Positions 1-6,436 of a DNA stretch of 10,520 nt are shown piece after piece. Numbering within the stretch: position 1 is the first letter of the stretch; the number at the start of each line of letters is the position of its first letter. The stretch is from contig DOUW01000082.1 in the NCBI GenBank assembly GCA_003520365.1, positions 1-10,520 of the forward strand, given 5' to 3'. A program made the position numbers and the translations under genes. A model generated the notes under the pieces. It was not told the origin of the DNA, made no database searches, and was given only the letters and a program-made list of their open reading frames with translations. The stretch is from Massilia sp. GTDB taxonomy: Bacteria > Pseudomonadota > Gammaproteobacteria > Burkholderiales > Burkholderiaceae_D.

Positions 1-174
1 GGCGGCACCAGCGGCACCAGCGGCTCGATGGGTAGCGGCGGCACCAGCGGCACCTCGGGCACCGGCACCACCGGCACCGGCACTTCGGGCACCGGCACCT
101 CCGGCACGACCGGCACCGGCACCTCGGGCACCAGCAGCGGTACTGGTGGCGGTACCGGCGGTCGCGGCTACTGA
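1..174 (+). CDS. C-terminal end of a Gly/Thr/Ser-rich repeat protein (partial)
   Basis: Frame 1 is open from the window edge to a TGA at 172-174 and gives 57 residues made almost only of Gly, Thr and Ser, ending in GGRGY. The start lies outside the window. The protein pattern is degenerate GT and GTS repeats. A 36-bp unit (GGTSGTSGSMGS) at 1-36 starts again at 37-60, and later copies drift into GTTGTGTSGT-like units. A strong terminator follows within 40 bases, which supports a real gene end here. Such tails are usually disordered and are common in secreted or surface proteins, but that is inference. No domain is visible, so the function is unknown. The GGCACC-rich DNA should be prone to replication slippage, so length differences between strains are expected. 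Confidence 0.7.
   Translation, partial: GGTSGTSGSMGSGGTSGTSGTGTTGTGTSGTGTSGTTGTGTSGTSSGTGGGTGGRGY
1..174 (+). repeat. Degenerate GGCACC-type hexamer repeat tract
   Basis: The DNA is dominated by GGCACC, GGCACG and GGCAGC-like hexamers, all in phase with the reading frame, and breaks up only near the stop codon. A longer period of 36 bp is visible at the start (1-24 against 37-60 differ only at the last two codons). It is a coding minisatellite, not a CRISPR array, because there are no unique spacers. Confidence 0.6.
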
Positions 175-185
175 TCCGGAACGAC

Positions 186-204
186 AGGGCCGCCTGGCGG
201 CCCT
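186..204 (+). other. Palindromic hairpin after the stop codon
   Basis: AGGGCCGCC and GGCGGCCCT flank a single T and form a nine-base-pair inverted repeat just after the stop codon of the repeat protein. There is no T-tract, so it is more likely an accessory mRNA 3' end structure than a terminator by itself. The true terminator follows at 211. Confidence 0.4.
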
Positions 205-210
205 ACGCGC

Positions 211-241
211 ATGCCAGCTCCGCGGAGCTGGCATTTTTTTT
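211..241 (+). terminator. Strong rho-independent terminator
   Basis: Positions 211-234 form a perfect 24-bp palindrome with arms ATGCCAGCTCCG and CGGAGCTGGCAT, followed by an unbroken run of T to 241. It ends transcription of the Gly/Thr/Ser-rich gene. It stands only 47 bases before the next start codon, so the truncated protease frame downstream cannot rely on read-through from that gene. Confidence 0.9.
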
Positions 242-287
242 GTCCATTCTCCGTATCCACGGCCAAGTACTGAGAGCACGTGTTTAG

Positions 288-1058
288 ATGGTGCTCGGTG
301 GTGGCGCCTTCGAGCGAACCGTCGTCGATATCGATTTCGCCAACCGGAAGATCGCGTTCAGGGATCCCGCGACGTTCAAACGTCCCGATGGCATGCATGC
401 AGCCCGGCTGTTTGCTGCCGGCGACAATCGGGCAATCGATATCGACATCGAAGGACGCCAGGCGCGGATGGTCTTCGACCTGGGAAATGCGTGGCCCGCG
501 GTGTTGTATCCGCGGTTTTGGGACAATCCGGCCTTCCTGAAGGACCGGTCCGTTTCTTCAACCCTGAGCGGCGGCTGGGGCGGCATGCACAGCGAAGGAC
601 TGACACGCCTGCGGGAGGTCCGCATCGGGGGCAAGGCGTTCGGCGGAGTGCCGTCTCCGCTGAAGGGCGTGCGTACGGAGCACGAGCGGGCAGGCACGCT
701 CGACGGAAATGTCGGCATGCCTCTGCTCGGCAGGTTCCATCTCATCGTCAACTTCCCGCATCAGGAAGTCCTGTTCGGAACGCCTGTCGATACAACGACG
801 CCGTTCGAGTCCAATACCACGGGGCTGGCCCTTCAACGCACGGAAGGCGGTGCCAAAGTCCTGCATGTGGCAACTGCGTCCCCTGCTGAAAAACTGGGGC
901 TGAAGCCTGGGGACGTGATCACCCACCTGAAGGACGCCCGGACGGGAAAGACGCTCCCGCTGTTCGACGGCTGGAACCGAGGACCGGCCGGACGCGCGTT
1001 CCATCTGACCCTGCAGGATGGCCGGACCGCGGTGCTGCAATCCGCAGCGTTCTACTGA
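288..1058 (+). CDS. N-terminally truncated aspartyl-protease-like protein with PDZ domain (probable remnant)
   Basis: The 256-residue frame matches the C-terminal part of bacterial pepsin/retropepsin-like proteins with a PDZ domain. The first residues (LGGGAFERTVVDIDFANRKI) read like the last strands of a first protease lobe, not like a protein start. A second lobe follows, with FDLGN at 63-67 in place of the catalytic DTG, and GNVGMPLLGRFHLIVNF at 140-156. A PDZ-like domain covers about 178-250 (ASPAEKLGLKPGDVI at 197-211). The signal peptide and the first catalytic Asp motif expected upstream are absent. The codon before the ATG is TAG, no clear ribosome binding site is seen, and a terminator lies just upstream. 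I infer a 5'-deleted pseudogene or a decayed gene; the remaining frame is uninterrupted. A translated peptide with no protease activity remains possible. Confidence 0.6.
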   Translation: MVLGGGAFERTVVDIDFANRKIAFRDPATFKRPDGMHAARLFAAGDNRAIDIDIEGRQARMVFDLGNAWPAVLYPRFWDNPAFLKDRSVSSTLSGGWGGMHSEGLTRLREVRIGGKAFGGVPSPLKGVRTEHERAGTLDGNVGMPLLGRFHLIVNFPHQEVLFGTPVDTTTPFESNTTGLALQRTEGGAKVLHVATASPAEKLGLKPGDVITHLKDARTGKTLPLFDGWNRGPAGRAFHLTLQDGRTAVLQSAAFY

Positions 1059-1195
1059 CGGGCGGGCCGACAACGCGGCCGGGCCGTGAAGGCCTTGCCC
1101 GAGGCGCGTACCGTCCGTGTCCCGAAGAAGGACCTTGACTGGACGGCACCAGGCCGTGCGACGCGCATTTTTATGCCGTGTCGCTCTCCGTACCT

Positions 1196-1534
1196 TTATA
1201 CCTTGCGCACGAACTCGGACTTCAGGCTCATCGCGCCGAAGCCGTCGATCTTGCAGTCGATGTCGTGGTCGGCGTCGACCAGGCGGATGTTCTTGACCTT
1301 GGTGCCCTGCTTGATCACGCCGCCCGAGCCCTTCGGTTTCAGGTCCTTGATGACGGTGACGGTGTCGCCGTCCTGCAGCGTGTTGCCGGCGGCGTCGCGC
1401 CAGACGCGCGCGCTCTCGGCCGGGACCGTGGCCGCCTGCGCCGACCATTCGTGGCCGCATTCCGGGCAGACGAGATTGGCGCCGTCTTCATAGGTGTAGG
1501 CGGACTGGCAGGAAGGGCAGGGAGGCAGGGACAT
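1196..1534 (-). CDS. yjdM: YjdM/PhnA family zinc-ribbon protein
   Basis: The 112-residue protein begins [18 protein letters not shown], the usual start of the YjdM (formerly PhnA) family, and its length is close to that of the E. coli protein. An N-terminal zinc ribbon is formed by Cys6/Cys9 and Cys23/Cys26 (CPSC, CPEC). The C-terminal PhnA domain (about 42-112) carries [16 protein letters not shown] and ends [15 protein letters not shown]...FVRKV. The frame is open further upstream to a TTG at 1591, but those 19 residues do not look like the family, so the ATG at 1534 was chosen. No good Shine-Dalgarno sequence precedes it. The family was once named for phosphonate use, but it is not the phosphonoacetate hydrolase and its role is unclear. 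It stands alone. A MITE-like insertion lies 74 bases upstream and may separate it from its original promoter region. Confidence 0.9.
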   Translation of the reverse strand: MSLPPCPSCQSAYTYEDGANLVCPECGHEWSAQAATVPAESARVWRDAAGNTLQDGDTVTVIKDLKPKGSGGVIKQGTKVKNIRLVDADHDIDCKIDGFGAMSLKSEFVRKV

Positions 1535-1584
1535 GAATGGTGCGGGAAGAAGGGGAAACGCGAAGTATACCCGCTCGCGTGCGC

Positions 1585-1600
1585 CCGGCAAGAATGCCGG
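1585..1600. other. Small hairpin next to the insertion site
   Basis: CCGGCA and TGCCGG pair around an AGAA loop, directly before the left copy of ATAAAAAA. It is not a terminator on the plus strand because A's follow it, not T's. In the minus direction it would lie in the upstream or leader region of yjdM. Its role is unknown. Confidence 0.3.
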
Positions 1601-1608
1601 ATAAAAAA
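1601..1608 (+). repeat. Left copy of the putative target site duplication ATAAAAAA
   Basis: ATAAAAAA directly precedes the left inverted repeat and recurs directly after the right one at 1785-1792. Low complexity makes a chance match easier than for a mixed sequence, but both copies abut the repeat ends exactly. Confidence 0.65.
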
Positions 1609-1637
1609 GGCGCTGTCGCCGTTAGCTATGGATGAGC
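1609..1637 (+). repeat. Left terminal inverted repeat of the MITE-like element
   Basis: The left 29-bp arm matches the reverse complement of 1756-1784 except at 1618, 1624 and 1628. The outer nine and inner nine bases are identical in both arms, as expected for transposase binding and cleavage sites. Confidence 0.8.
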
Positions 1638-1755
1638 AGTGAACTGTCGAGTTCATTCACGGTCCAACCCGCATCGCCATCGATACGGGATGGCGCCGGA
1701 TGCTCGATGGCGGGAAGATCACTTCTGCAGATCAGTTGCTTCGCCTTGCGTTTGG

Positions 1756-1784
1756 GCTCATCCACAGCGAACGGTGACAGCGCC
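1756..1784 (-). repeat. Right terminal inverted repeat of the MITE-like element
   Basis: The right 29-bp arm, read on the minus strand, starts GGCGCTGTCACC and ends TGGATGAGC. It is the partner of 1609-1637. Confidence 0.8.
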
Positions 1785-1792
1785 ATAAAAAA
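1785..1792 (+). repeat. Right copy of the putative target site duplication ATAAAAAA
   Basis: This copy is also the T-tract, read on the minus strand, of the chemotaxis receptor terminator. The pre-insertion target was therefore probably this U-tract. Confidence 0.65.
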
Positions 1793-1812
1793 ACGCCGGG
1801 CAGTGCCCGGCG
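1785..1812 (-). terminator. Rho-independent terminator of the chemotaxis receptor gene
   Basis: Read on the minus strand, CGCCGGGC and GCCCGGCG form a GC-rich stem with a three-base loop (1794-1812), followed by seven T's and AT. It lies about 45 bases after the receptor stop codon. The T-tract coincides with the right-hand duplication of the MITE-like element. Confidence 0.85.
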
Positions 1813-1822
1813 CAAGAAGCTT

Positions 1823-1841
1823 GCACCGGGCCTGCCGGTGC
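1823..1841 (-). other. Second hairpin in the receptor 3' region
   Basis: GCACCGG and CCGGTGC form a seven-base-pair stem with a five-base loop, between the receptor stop codon and its terminator. There is no T-tract. It could protect the mRNA 3' end, but no function can be shown. Confidence 0.35.
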
Positions 1842-1856
1842 TGGCATGAAGATGGC

Positions 1857-3485
1857 TCAGGCGGCCTGGCGCAGCGCCAGGGCGCGGGCGTTCGAGGCCG
1901 GGACGTGCAGGGTGTGCAGCGCCGCGCCTGCCGTGCGCTCCTCGAAACGGAAGGTCGACACCAGCTGGGCCAGCGCCTGCGCCTGTTCGCGCATCGCATC
2001 CGAGGTTGCCGCCGCTTCCTCGACCAGGGCCGCGTTCTGCTGGGTCACCTGGTCCATCTGCGCGATCGCGCCGTTCACCTGCTCGATGCCCGCGGACTGC
2101 TCCTGGCTCGCCATGGCGATCTGCGCCATGATCGCGGTGACGCGGCCGATGCTGTCGACGATGTCGCGCATCTGCGTACCGGCGTCCGACACCAGGCGGC
2201 TGCCTTCCTCGACCTTGCCGACCGAGTCGCCGATCAGTTCCTTGATCTCCTTGGCGGCGCCGGCCGAGCGCTGGGCCAGGTTGCGCACTTCGGAGGCCAC
2301 GACCGCGAAGCCGCGGCCCTGTTCGCCGGCACGTGCCGCTTCCACCGCGGCATTCAGCGCCAGGATGTTGGTCTGGAAGGCGATGCCGTCGATGACGCCG
2401 ATGATGTCGGCGATCTTCTTCGACGAATCGGTGATCGCTTCCATGGTCTGGACCACGCGGCCGACGGTCTCGCCGCCGCGGCCGGCCACCTGCGAAGCGG
2501 CCTGCGCCAGGGTGTTCGCTTCACGGGCGTTGTCGGCGTTCTGCCTGACGGTCGAGGTCAGTTCTTCCATCGAGGAGGCGGTTTCTTCCAGCGAGCCGGC
2601 CTGCTGCTCGGTGCGCGAGGACAGTTCCAGGTTGCCGGCCGAGATCTGGTCGGCGGCGTCGGCGATGCTGGCGGTGCCCGCGCGTACCTGGCTGACGATG
2701 TCGACCAGGTTGGCGTTCATCTCCTTCAGGGCGCCCATCAGCGCGCCGGTCTCGTTGCTGCCGTGCGCTTCGATGCGGCTGCTCAGGTCGCCCTTGGCGA
2801 CGGTTTGCGCCACGGCCACGGCTTCGTCCAGCGGCGCCGAGATGCGGCGGCCGATCCACCAGGCGAACAGGGCGCCACCGATCAGGGCGGCGATCGCCAG
2901 GCCGACCTGCAGGCGCAGGCTGGCCTTGTATTCGGCTTCGATGCGGGCGGTGTCGGCGGCGACGTCGTCCTGCTGGTACTTGACCATGGCGCGCAGGCTG
3001 TCGATGTAGGACTGCACGCGCGGCACCATCTCGGTGTCGAGGAACTTGCGCACGCCTTCGGCGTCGCCCTCGGCTTTCTTCGCCAGCGCAGTCTTGCGCG
3101 CCACGCGGTAGGCATTGCGTTCCTTGTCGACGGCGGCGAACAGTGCCTGCGCCTTCGGGTCGCCTTCGATGCTGGCGGTGATTTCCTTGTGCAGCACGTC
3201 CGAGCGCTTCGACGAGATCGCGATGCCGTCGAGGAAGAACTTCTCGTCGGCCGGGTCGGCCAGCTTGATGGCGGCCAGGGTACGCGCGGCATTGACTTCG
3301 ATGATCGATTGCCATTCCTGCAGCATCGAGGCGCGGTAGATGCTTTCGGTCGCCAGTTTCTTGGTCAGGGCGTCGGCCTTGTTCATCTGGGCGATACCCA
3401 TGCCCACCAGGATGAGCATGGCCGCCAGGATGGTGCCGAAACCGCCAAGAAGAAGGGTCCGTATTCTGAGATTGTCGAGTTTCAT
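1857..3485 (-). CDS. Methyl-accepting chemotaxis protein
   Basis: This 542-residue protein is a transmembrane chemoreceptor that passes ligand signals to CheA/CheW. TM1 is at about 9-31. A helical periplasmic sensor of about 155 residues (four-helix-bundle type, rich in charged heptads) follows to about 190. TM2 is at about 191-212, with a HAMP domain at about 211-264. The cytoplasmic signalling hairpin runs from about 270 to 510, with the invariant tip at 367-400 ([20 protein letters not shown], then [14 protein letters not shown]). Likely methylation sites lie in the helix around [20 protein letters not shown] (290-309) and in the return helix near 490. The C-terminus ends LALRQAA, without the NWETF-type pentapeptide that tethers CheR/CheB. 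The ligand cannot be told. No clear Shine-Dalgarno sequence precedes the ATG, but MKLDNLRI is a typical receptor start. No che genes are adjacent, so it is an orphan receptor. Confidence 0.95.
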   Translation of the reverse strand: MKLDNLRIRTLLLGGFGTILAAMLILVGMGIAQMNKADALTKKLATESIYRASMLQEWQSIIEVNAARTLAAIKLADPADEKFFLDGIAISSKRSDVLHKEITASIEGDPKAQALFAAVDKERNAYRVARKTALAKKAEGDAEGVRKFLDTEMVPRVQSYIDSLRAMVKYQQDDVAADTARIEAEYKASLRLQVGLAIAALIGGALFAWWIGRRISAPLDEAVAVAQTVAKGDLSSRIEAHGSNETGALMGALKEMNANLVDIVSQVRAGTASIADAADQISAGNLELSSRTEQQAGSLEETASSMEELTSTVRQNADNAREANTLAQAASQVAGRGGETVGRVVQTMEAITDSSKKIADIIGVIDGIAFQTNILALNAAVEAARAGEQGRGFAVVASEVRNLAQRSAGAAKEIKELIGDSVGKVEEGSRLVSDAGTQMRDIVDSIGRVTAIMAQIAMASQEQSAGIEQVNGAIAQMDQVTQQNAALVEEAAATSDAMREQAQALAQLVSTFRFEERTAGAALHTLHVPASNARALALRQAA

Positions 3486-3566
3486 GAAATATTCAAACCG
3501 AGGAAAAGAAGAATTCGACGCGGGCAGTTAGAAATTGCCGCGTGGAAATGCATGAATTTTCGCAGG

Positions 3567-3593
3567 TTTGGTGCCGTTTGTTGGCTACTTTTA
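3567..3593 (-). promoter_or_regulatory. Possible sigma-28 (FliA)-like promoter of the chemotaxis receptor
   Basis: On the minus strand TAAAAGTA (3586-3593) is separated by 11 bases from GCACCAAA (3567-3574). The enterobacterial FliA consensus is TAAAGTTT-N11-GCCGATAA, so the spacing is exact but only 5 of 8 and 4 of 8 positions agree. Chemoreceptor genes are often driven by this sigma factor. The call is weak and rests mostly on position, about 80 bases before the start codon. Confidence 0.25.
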
Positions 3594-3617
3594 TATTTCT
3601 TTTAAGAAATTAAACCC

Positions 3618-3645
3618 AAAAACGTGGCGTGGTATCCACGTTTTT
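3618..3645 (-). terminator. Terminator of the bestrophin/CoA-transferase unit
   Basis: AAAAACGTGG (3618-3627) and CCACGTTTTT (3636-3645) form a ten-base-pair stem with an eight-base loop. Read on the minus strand it lies 51 bases after the CoA-transferase stop codon and ends in a run of T's. The A-tract on the other side gives it the symmetric form of a bidirectional terminator. It insulates the receptor promoter from upstream transcription. Confidence 0.8.
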
Positions 3646-3696
3646 GTGACGGGAAGGCAGTGCGGCACGTTACATACCACACGGGAAGGAGGGAAC

Positions 3697-5208
3697 TCAG
3701 GCCGGATCGGCGAGCATCGAGCCGGTTTGCCGGTAGCGCTCGTGCCAGGCAAAGGCTTTTTCCAGCACGTGCGGGGTCTGGCCGCCACGCGCCTGCGCCT
3801 CGCGCACGTAGTCGCGCAGCATGTCCTGGTAGGGCGCCGGCACGCAGTTGGCGATGATCGCGGTGGCGCGTTCGCGCGGCGCCAGGCCGCGCAGGTCGGC
3901 CAGGCCCTGCTCGGTGACGATGATGTCGACGTCGTGCTCGGTGTGGTCGACGTGCGAGACCATCGGCACGATCGAGGACACCTTGCCGCCCTTCGCGGTC
4001 GACTTCGTGGCGAAGATCGACATGTAGGCGTTGCGCGCGAAGTCGCCCGAGCCGCCGATGCCGTTCATCATGTGGGTGCCGCCCACGTGGGTCGAATTCA
4101 CGTTGCCGTAGATGTCGGCCTCGAGCGCGGTGTTGATCGCGATGATGCCGAGGCGCCGGATCACTTCCGGATGGTTCGACACTTCCTGCGGGCGCAGCAC
4201 CAGGCGGTCGGCATAGCGTTCCAGCTCGGGGAAGACCTGGGCGGTCTTGGCCGGCGAGAGCGTGATCGAGGAGCCGGAAGCGAAATCGAGCTTGCCGGCA
4301 TCGAACAGGTCGAAGGTGGAGTCCTGCAGCACCTCGGAATACATGATCAGGTGTTCGAAGGGGCTGTCGACGAAGCCGGCCATCACGGCGTTGGCGATGG
4401 TGCCGATGCCGGCCTGCAGCGGCAGCAGGCGCTTCGTCAGGCGGCCGGCCTCGATCTCCTTGCAGAAGAAGTTCACCAGGTGGCGCGCGATGGCCGCCGT
4501 CTCGGCGTCCGGCGGCAGGTTCGCCGAGGTGCTGTCCGGCTGGTCGGTGAAGACGATGGCGGCGATCTTCTCGGGCGGGATCTCGATCGCCGGCGTGCCG
4601 ACGCGGTCCTCGGCGTGCATCAGCGGGATCGGTTCGCGCATCGGACGCTTCTTCGGGATCCAGATGTCGTGCATGCCCTCGAGCGCGCGCGGCTGCGCCA
4701 GGTTGATCTCGACGATCACCTTGTCGGCCAGGATCGCGAAACTGGCGCTGTTGCCCACCGAGGTGGTCGGCACGATGCCGCCCGACTCGGTGATGCGCAC
4801 CGCCTCGATCACGGCCACGTCGACCGGGCCCAGGTGGCCCGAGCGCAGCACCTCGACGGTCTCGGACAGGTGCTGGTCGATGTACATGACTTCGCCGCGG
4901 TTGATCGCCGCGCGCAGCACCGGGTCGACCTGGAACGGGGCGCGGCGCGCCAGCGCATGCGCTTCGGTGAGCAGTTTATCGGTGTCGTTGCCGAGCGAGG
5001 CCCCGGTCAGCAGGGTGATGCGCAGCGGCTCGCGGCGCGCGCGTTCGGCCAGCGCCGCCGGCACCAGCTTGACGTCGCCGGCACGGGTGAAGCCGCTCAT
5101 GCCGACGGTCATGCCGTCGCGGATGAAGGAGGCTGCCTCTGCCGCGGTGGTGATGCGTTCGCGCAGCAGGGGACAGGCGATTCGGTCTTGGTATGCTTCG
5201 TTCATCAT
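3697..5208 (-). CDS. Acetyl-CoA hydrolase/transferase family protein (probable succinate:acetate/propionate CoA-transferase)
   Basis: The 503-residue protein is a class I CoA-transferase of the acetyl-CoA hydrolase family, similar in length to AarC and E. coli ScpC. It should move CoA between acetyl-CoA or propionyl-CoA and a carboxylate such as succinate, in the cytoplasm. The N-terminal domain starts LLRERITTAAEAASFIRDGM and carries MSGFTRAGD at 37-45. GIGTIANAVMAGF is at 267-279. YSEVLQDSTFDLFDAG (290-305) contains the likely catalytic Glu292, close in number to Glu294 of AarC. GGTHMMNGIGGSGDFARNAY (376-395) is the conserved Gly-rich region near the active site. Two ATG codons are adjacent (5208 and 5205) behind a weak AAGACGA; the second gives better spacing, so the start is uncertain by one codon. 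The bestrophin gene ends 31 bases upstream, so the two are probably cotranscribed. The exact CoA acceptor cannot be read from sequence. Confidence 0.93.
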   Translation of the reverse strand: MMNEAYQDRIACPLLRERITTAAEAASFIRDGMTVGMSGFTRAGDVKLVPAALAERARREPLRITLLTGASLGNDTDKLLTEAHALARRAPFQVDPVLRAAINRGEVMYIDQHLSETVEVLRSGHLGPVDVAVIEAVRITESGGIVPTTSVGNSASFAILADKVIVEINLAQPRALEGMHDIWIPKKRPMREPIPLMHAEDRVGTPAIEIPPEKIAAIVFTDQPDSTSANLPPDAETAAIARHLVNFFCKEIEAGRLTKRLLPLQAGIGTIANAVMAGFVDSPFEHLIMYSEVLQDSTFDLFDAGKLDFASGSSITLSPAKTAQVFPELERYADRLVLRPQEVSNHPEVIRRLGIIAINTALEADIYGNVNSTHVGGTHMMNGIGGSGDFARNAYMSIFATKSTAKGGKVSSIVPMVSHVDHTEHDVDIIVTEQGLADLRGLAPRERATAIIANCVPAPYQDMLRDYVREAQARGGQTPHVLEKAFAWHERYRQTGSMLADPA

Positions 5209-5239
5209 GGTTCGTCTTGCAGTGAGAGGCCGCTCGTAC

Positions 5240-6163
5240 TCAGCGCAGCCAGTTGTTGACCGGCACCAGCGGTGGCGGCAGGTCGGGATCGCCCAGCGCG
5301 TCGCGCAGGTCGATTTCGATGGCGCGGCAGATGGCGTCGAGCGGCAGGTCGTTCGGCGACAGGCCGAACGGCTCCTCGATCTCGTCGCCCAGCGCGTCCA
5401 GGCCGAAGAAGGTGTAGGCAACGATGGCCACCACCAGCGGCGTCAGGTAACCGAGGCTGTCGACCAGGCCGAAAGGCAGCAGGAAGCAGTACAGGTAAGA
5501 GGTGCGGTGCAGCAGCAGCGTATACGAGAACGGGATCGGCGTGTTCTTGATGCGCTCGCAGGAGGCGCCGGTGGCGACCATGGCGGAGATGTTGGCGTCG
5601 AGCGCGGCGGCGCGCACGCTGTCGAGCATGCCGGTATTGCGGCACAGGGCCAGGTCCTTGCCCATTTCCAGCATCAGCGCATGGGTCAGGTTGCGCCGCT
5701 TGCGCACTGCGGCCCACTCGCCCGGCATCAGGTGCGGCGCCACGTCGGCCGCCGGATCGGTCCCGCGCAGCTGGTGGCGCAGCGCATGCGCGAAGGCGAT
5801 GGCGCGCCGGATCATGCGATCGCGCACGGCTTCGTTGCCGGCGATGGGATCGATCAGGCTCAGGCACTCGCGGGCAAAGTTGCGGCCGCGCAGGACCAGT
5901 TCGCCCCACAGCTTGCGGCCTTCCCAGAAGCGGTCGTAGGCGGAGTTGTTGCGAAAGCCGAGGAAAATCGCCAGCGGCAGGCCCATCAGCGTGAACGGCG
6001 TGATCGTCAGGTGCACCTTGTAGTCGCCCAGTTCGCCATGGGTCCAGGAGATGACGACAGCGAGCAGGGTGGTGACACTCAGGCTTTTCCAGATACTCGA
6101 GAGAATCGAGCCGCGCATGGTCAGGAACAGGCGCAGGCCGTTGGGACGCTCACGGACGATCAT
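5240..6163 (-). CDS. Bestrophin family ion channel (UPF0187/YneE type)
   Basis: This 307-residue inner membrane protein belongs to the bestrophin family, whose bacterial members form pentameric ion channels (the Klebsiella protein conducts cations). The family motif RNNSAYDRFWEGRKLWGELV is at 71-90. Membrane segments lie at about 24-42, 52-70, 217-237 and 238-256. The C-terminal block IPFSYTLLLHRTSYLYCFLL (210-229), then FGLDALGDEIEEPFG (253-267) and NDLPLD (271-276), is typical of the family and complete. The start is supported by GAGGGGG a few bases before the ATG. The length is normal for bacterial members. It is the first gene of a probable unit with the CoA-transferase. The link may reflect pH, ion or short-chain acid balance, but nothing in the sequence proves this. 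Confidence 0.93.
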   Translation of the reverse strand: MIVRERPNGLRLFLTMRGSILSSIWKSLSVTTLLAVVISWTHGELGDYKVHLTITPFTLMGLPLAIFLGFRNNSAYDRFWEGRKLWGELVLRGRNFARECLSLIDPIAGNEAVRDRMIRRAIAFAHALRHQLRGTDPAADVAPHLMPGEWAAVRKRRNLTHALMLEMGKDLALCRNTGMLDSVRAAALDANISAMVATGASCERIKNTPIPFSYTLLLHRTSYLYCFLLPFGLVDSLGYLTPLVVAIVAYTFFGLDALGDEIEEPFGLSPNDLPLDAICRAIEIDLRDALGDPDLPPPLVPVNNWLR

Positions 6164-6388
6164 GCCGCCCCCTCGAGTGGTTCATGGGACAGGCTGCTGC
6201 TGCAATCGTTCATGCTCGGTACCGCATCGGGACGGGAAGGTGAATCTGCCGACCGGGCACGAGTAGGGCACGCGGCGCGGGGCCGCGGCGCCTGCGCCGG
6301 CTGGACGAAAAGACCACTGTAGCCGTTGCGCGAACGAATTTCTAATTCACATTTCCAATTGCTGTTATTGATGCGGTGAATGTTTGTT

Positions 6389-6406
6389 TCACAGTCAACA
6401 CTGTGA
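6389..6406. promoter_or_regulatory. Inverted repeat upstream of the bestrophin gene (possible operator)
   Basis: TCACAGT and ACTGTGA flank CAAC in a locally AT-richer stretch about 230 bases before the bestrophin start. Read on the minus strand the centre contains TTGACT, close to a -35 hexamer, but no good -10 box follows at 16-18 bases. It could be a repressor or activator site; the regulator is unknown. Confidence 0.3.
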
Positions 6407-6416
6407 GTGATATTGC

Positions 6417-6433
6417 AAGCAGGCCGCCTGCTT
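6417..6433 (-). terminator. Weak hairpin directly after the lipocalin gene
   Basis: AAGCAGG and CCTGCTT form a seven-base-pair stem with a three-base loop, only three bases past the lipocalin stop codon. No T-tract follows on the minus strand, so it would be at best a weak or factor-dependent terminator. Confidence 0.3.
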
Positions 6434-6436
6434 AAC

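Larger units (their letters stand above)
1609..1784. mobile_element. MITE-like non-autonomous element (176 bp, 29-bp TIRs, 8-bp target duplication)
   Basis: The element is bounded by 29-bp inverted repeats at 1609-1637 and 1756-1784. They agree at 26 of 29 positions (differences at 1618, 1624 and 1628). Each end starts GGCGCTGTC and closes TGGATGAGC on the inside. Directly outside both ends stands ATAAAAAA (1601-1608 and 1785-1792), which fits an 8-bp target site duplication. The interior of 118 bp has no credible gene but holds small hairpins: GAACT/AGTTC at 1641-1654 and CGCCATC/GATGGCG at 1675-1695. It is too short for a transposase, so it would be moved in trans. ISL3 and IS6 family elements make 8-bp duplications and often start GGC; a link to either is only inference. 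Removing the element plus one repeat copy restores a normal terminator T-tract for the chemotaxis gene. Confidence 0.75.

Noticed and set aside
1..174. Possible CRISPR-like repeat array
   Set aside because: The repeats are short, degenerate, in phase with codons and have no unique spacers. They encode a Gly/Thr/Ser tail.
1059..1195. Spacer between the truncated protease and yjdM
   Set aside because: I looked for a terminator or small gene and saw neither: there is no convincing hairpin with a T-tract and no reading frame with a start site.
1609..1784. Reading the inverted-repeat element as an integron attC site or a pair of terminators
   Set aside because: No attC core sites are seen and no integrase is near. 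The arms are not followed by outward T-tracts as terminators would be, and the exact flanking 8-bp repeats fit transposition better.
1632..3605. Long plus-strand open frame across the chemotaxis receptor gene
   Set aside because: It is antisense to a clear receptor, its translation is low-complexity His/Gly/Arg/Asp-rich with no domain, and it comes from the strong GC bias at third positions.
3568..6322. Two long plus-strand open frames (3568-5259 and 4247-6322) antisense to the CoA-transferase and bestrophin
   Set aside because: They are mirror images of well-conserved genes and show no recognisable motif, only composition typical of antisense frames in GC-rich DNA.
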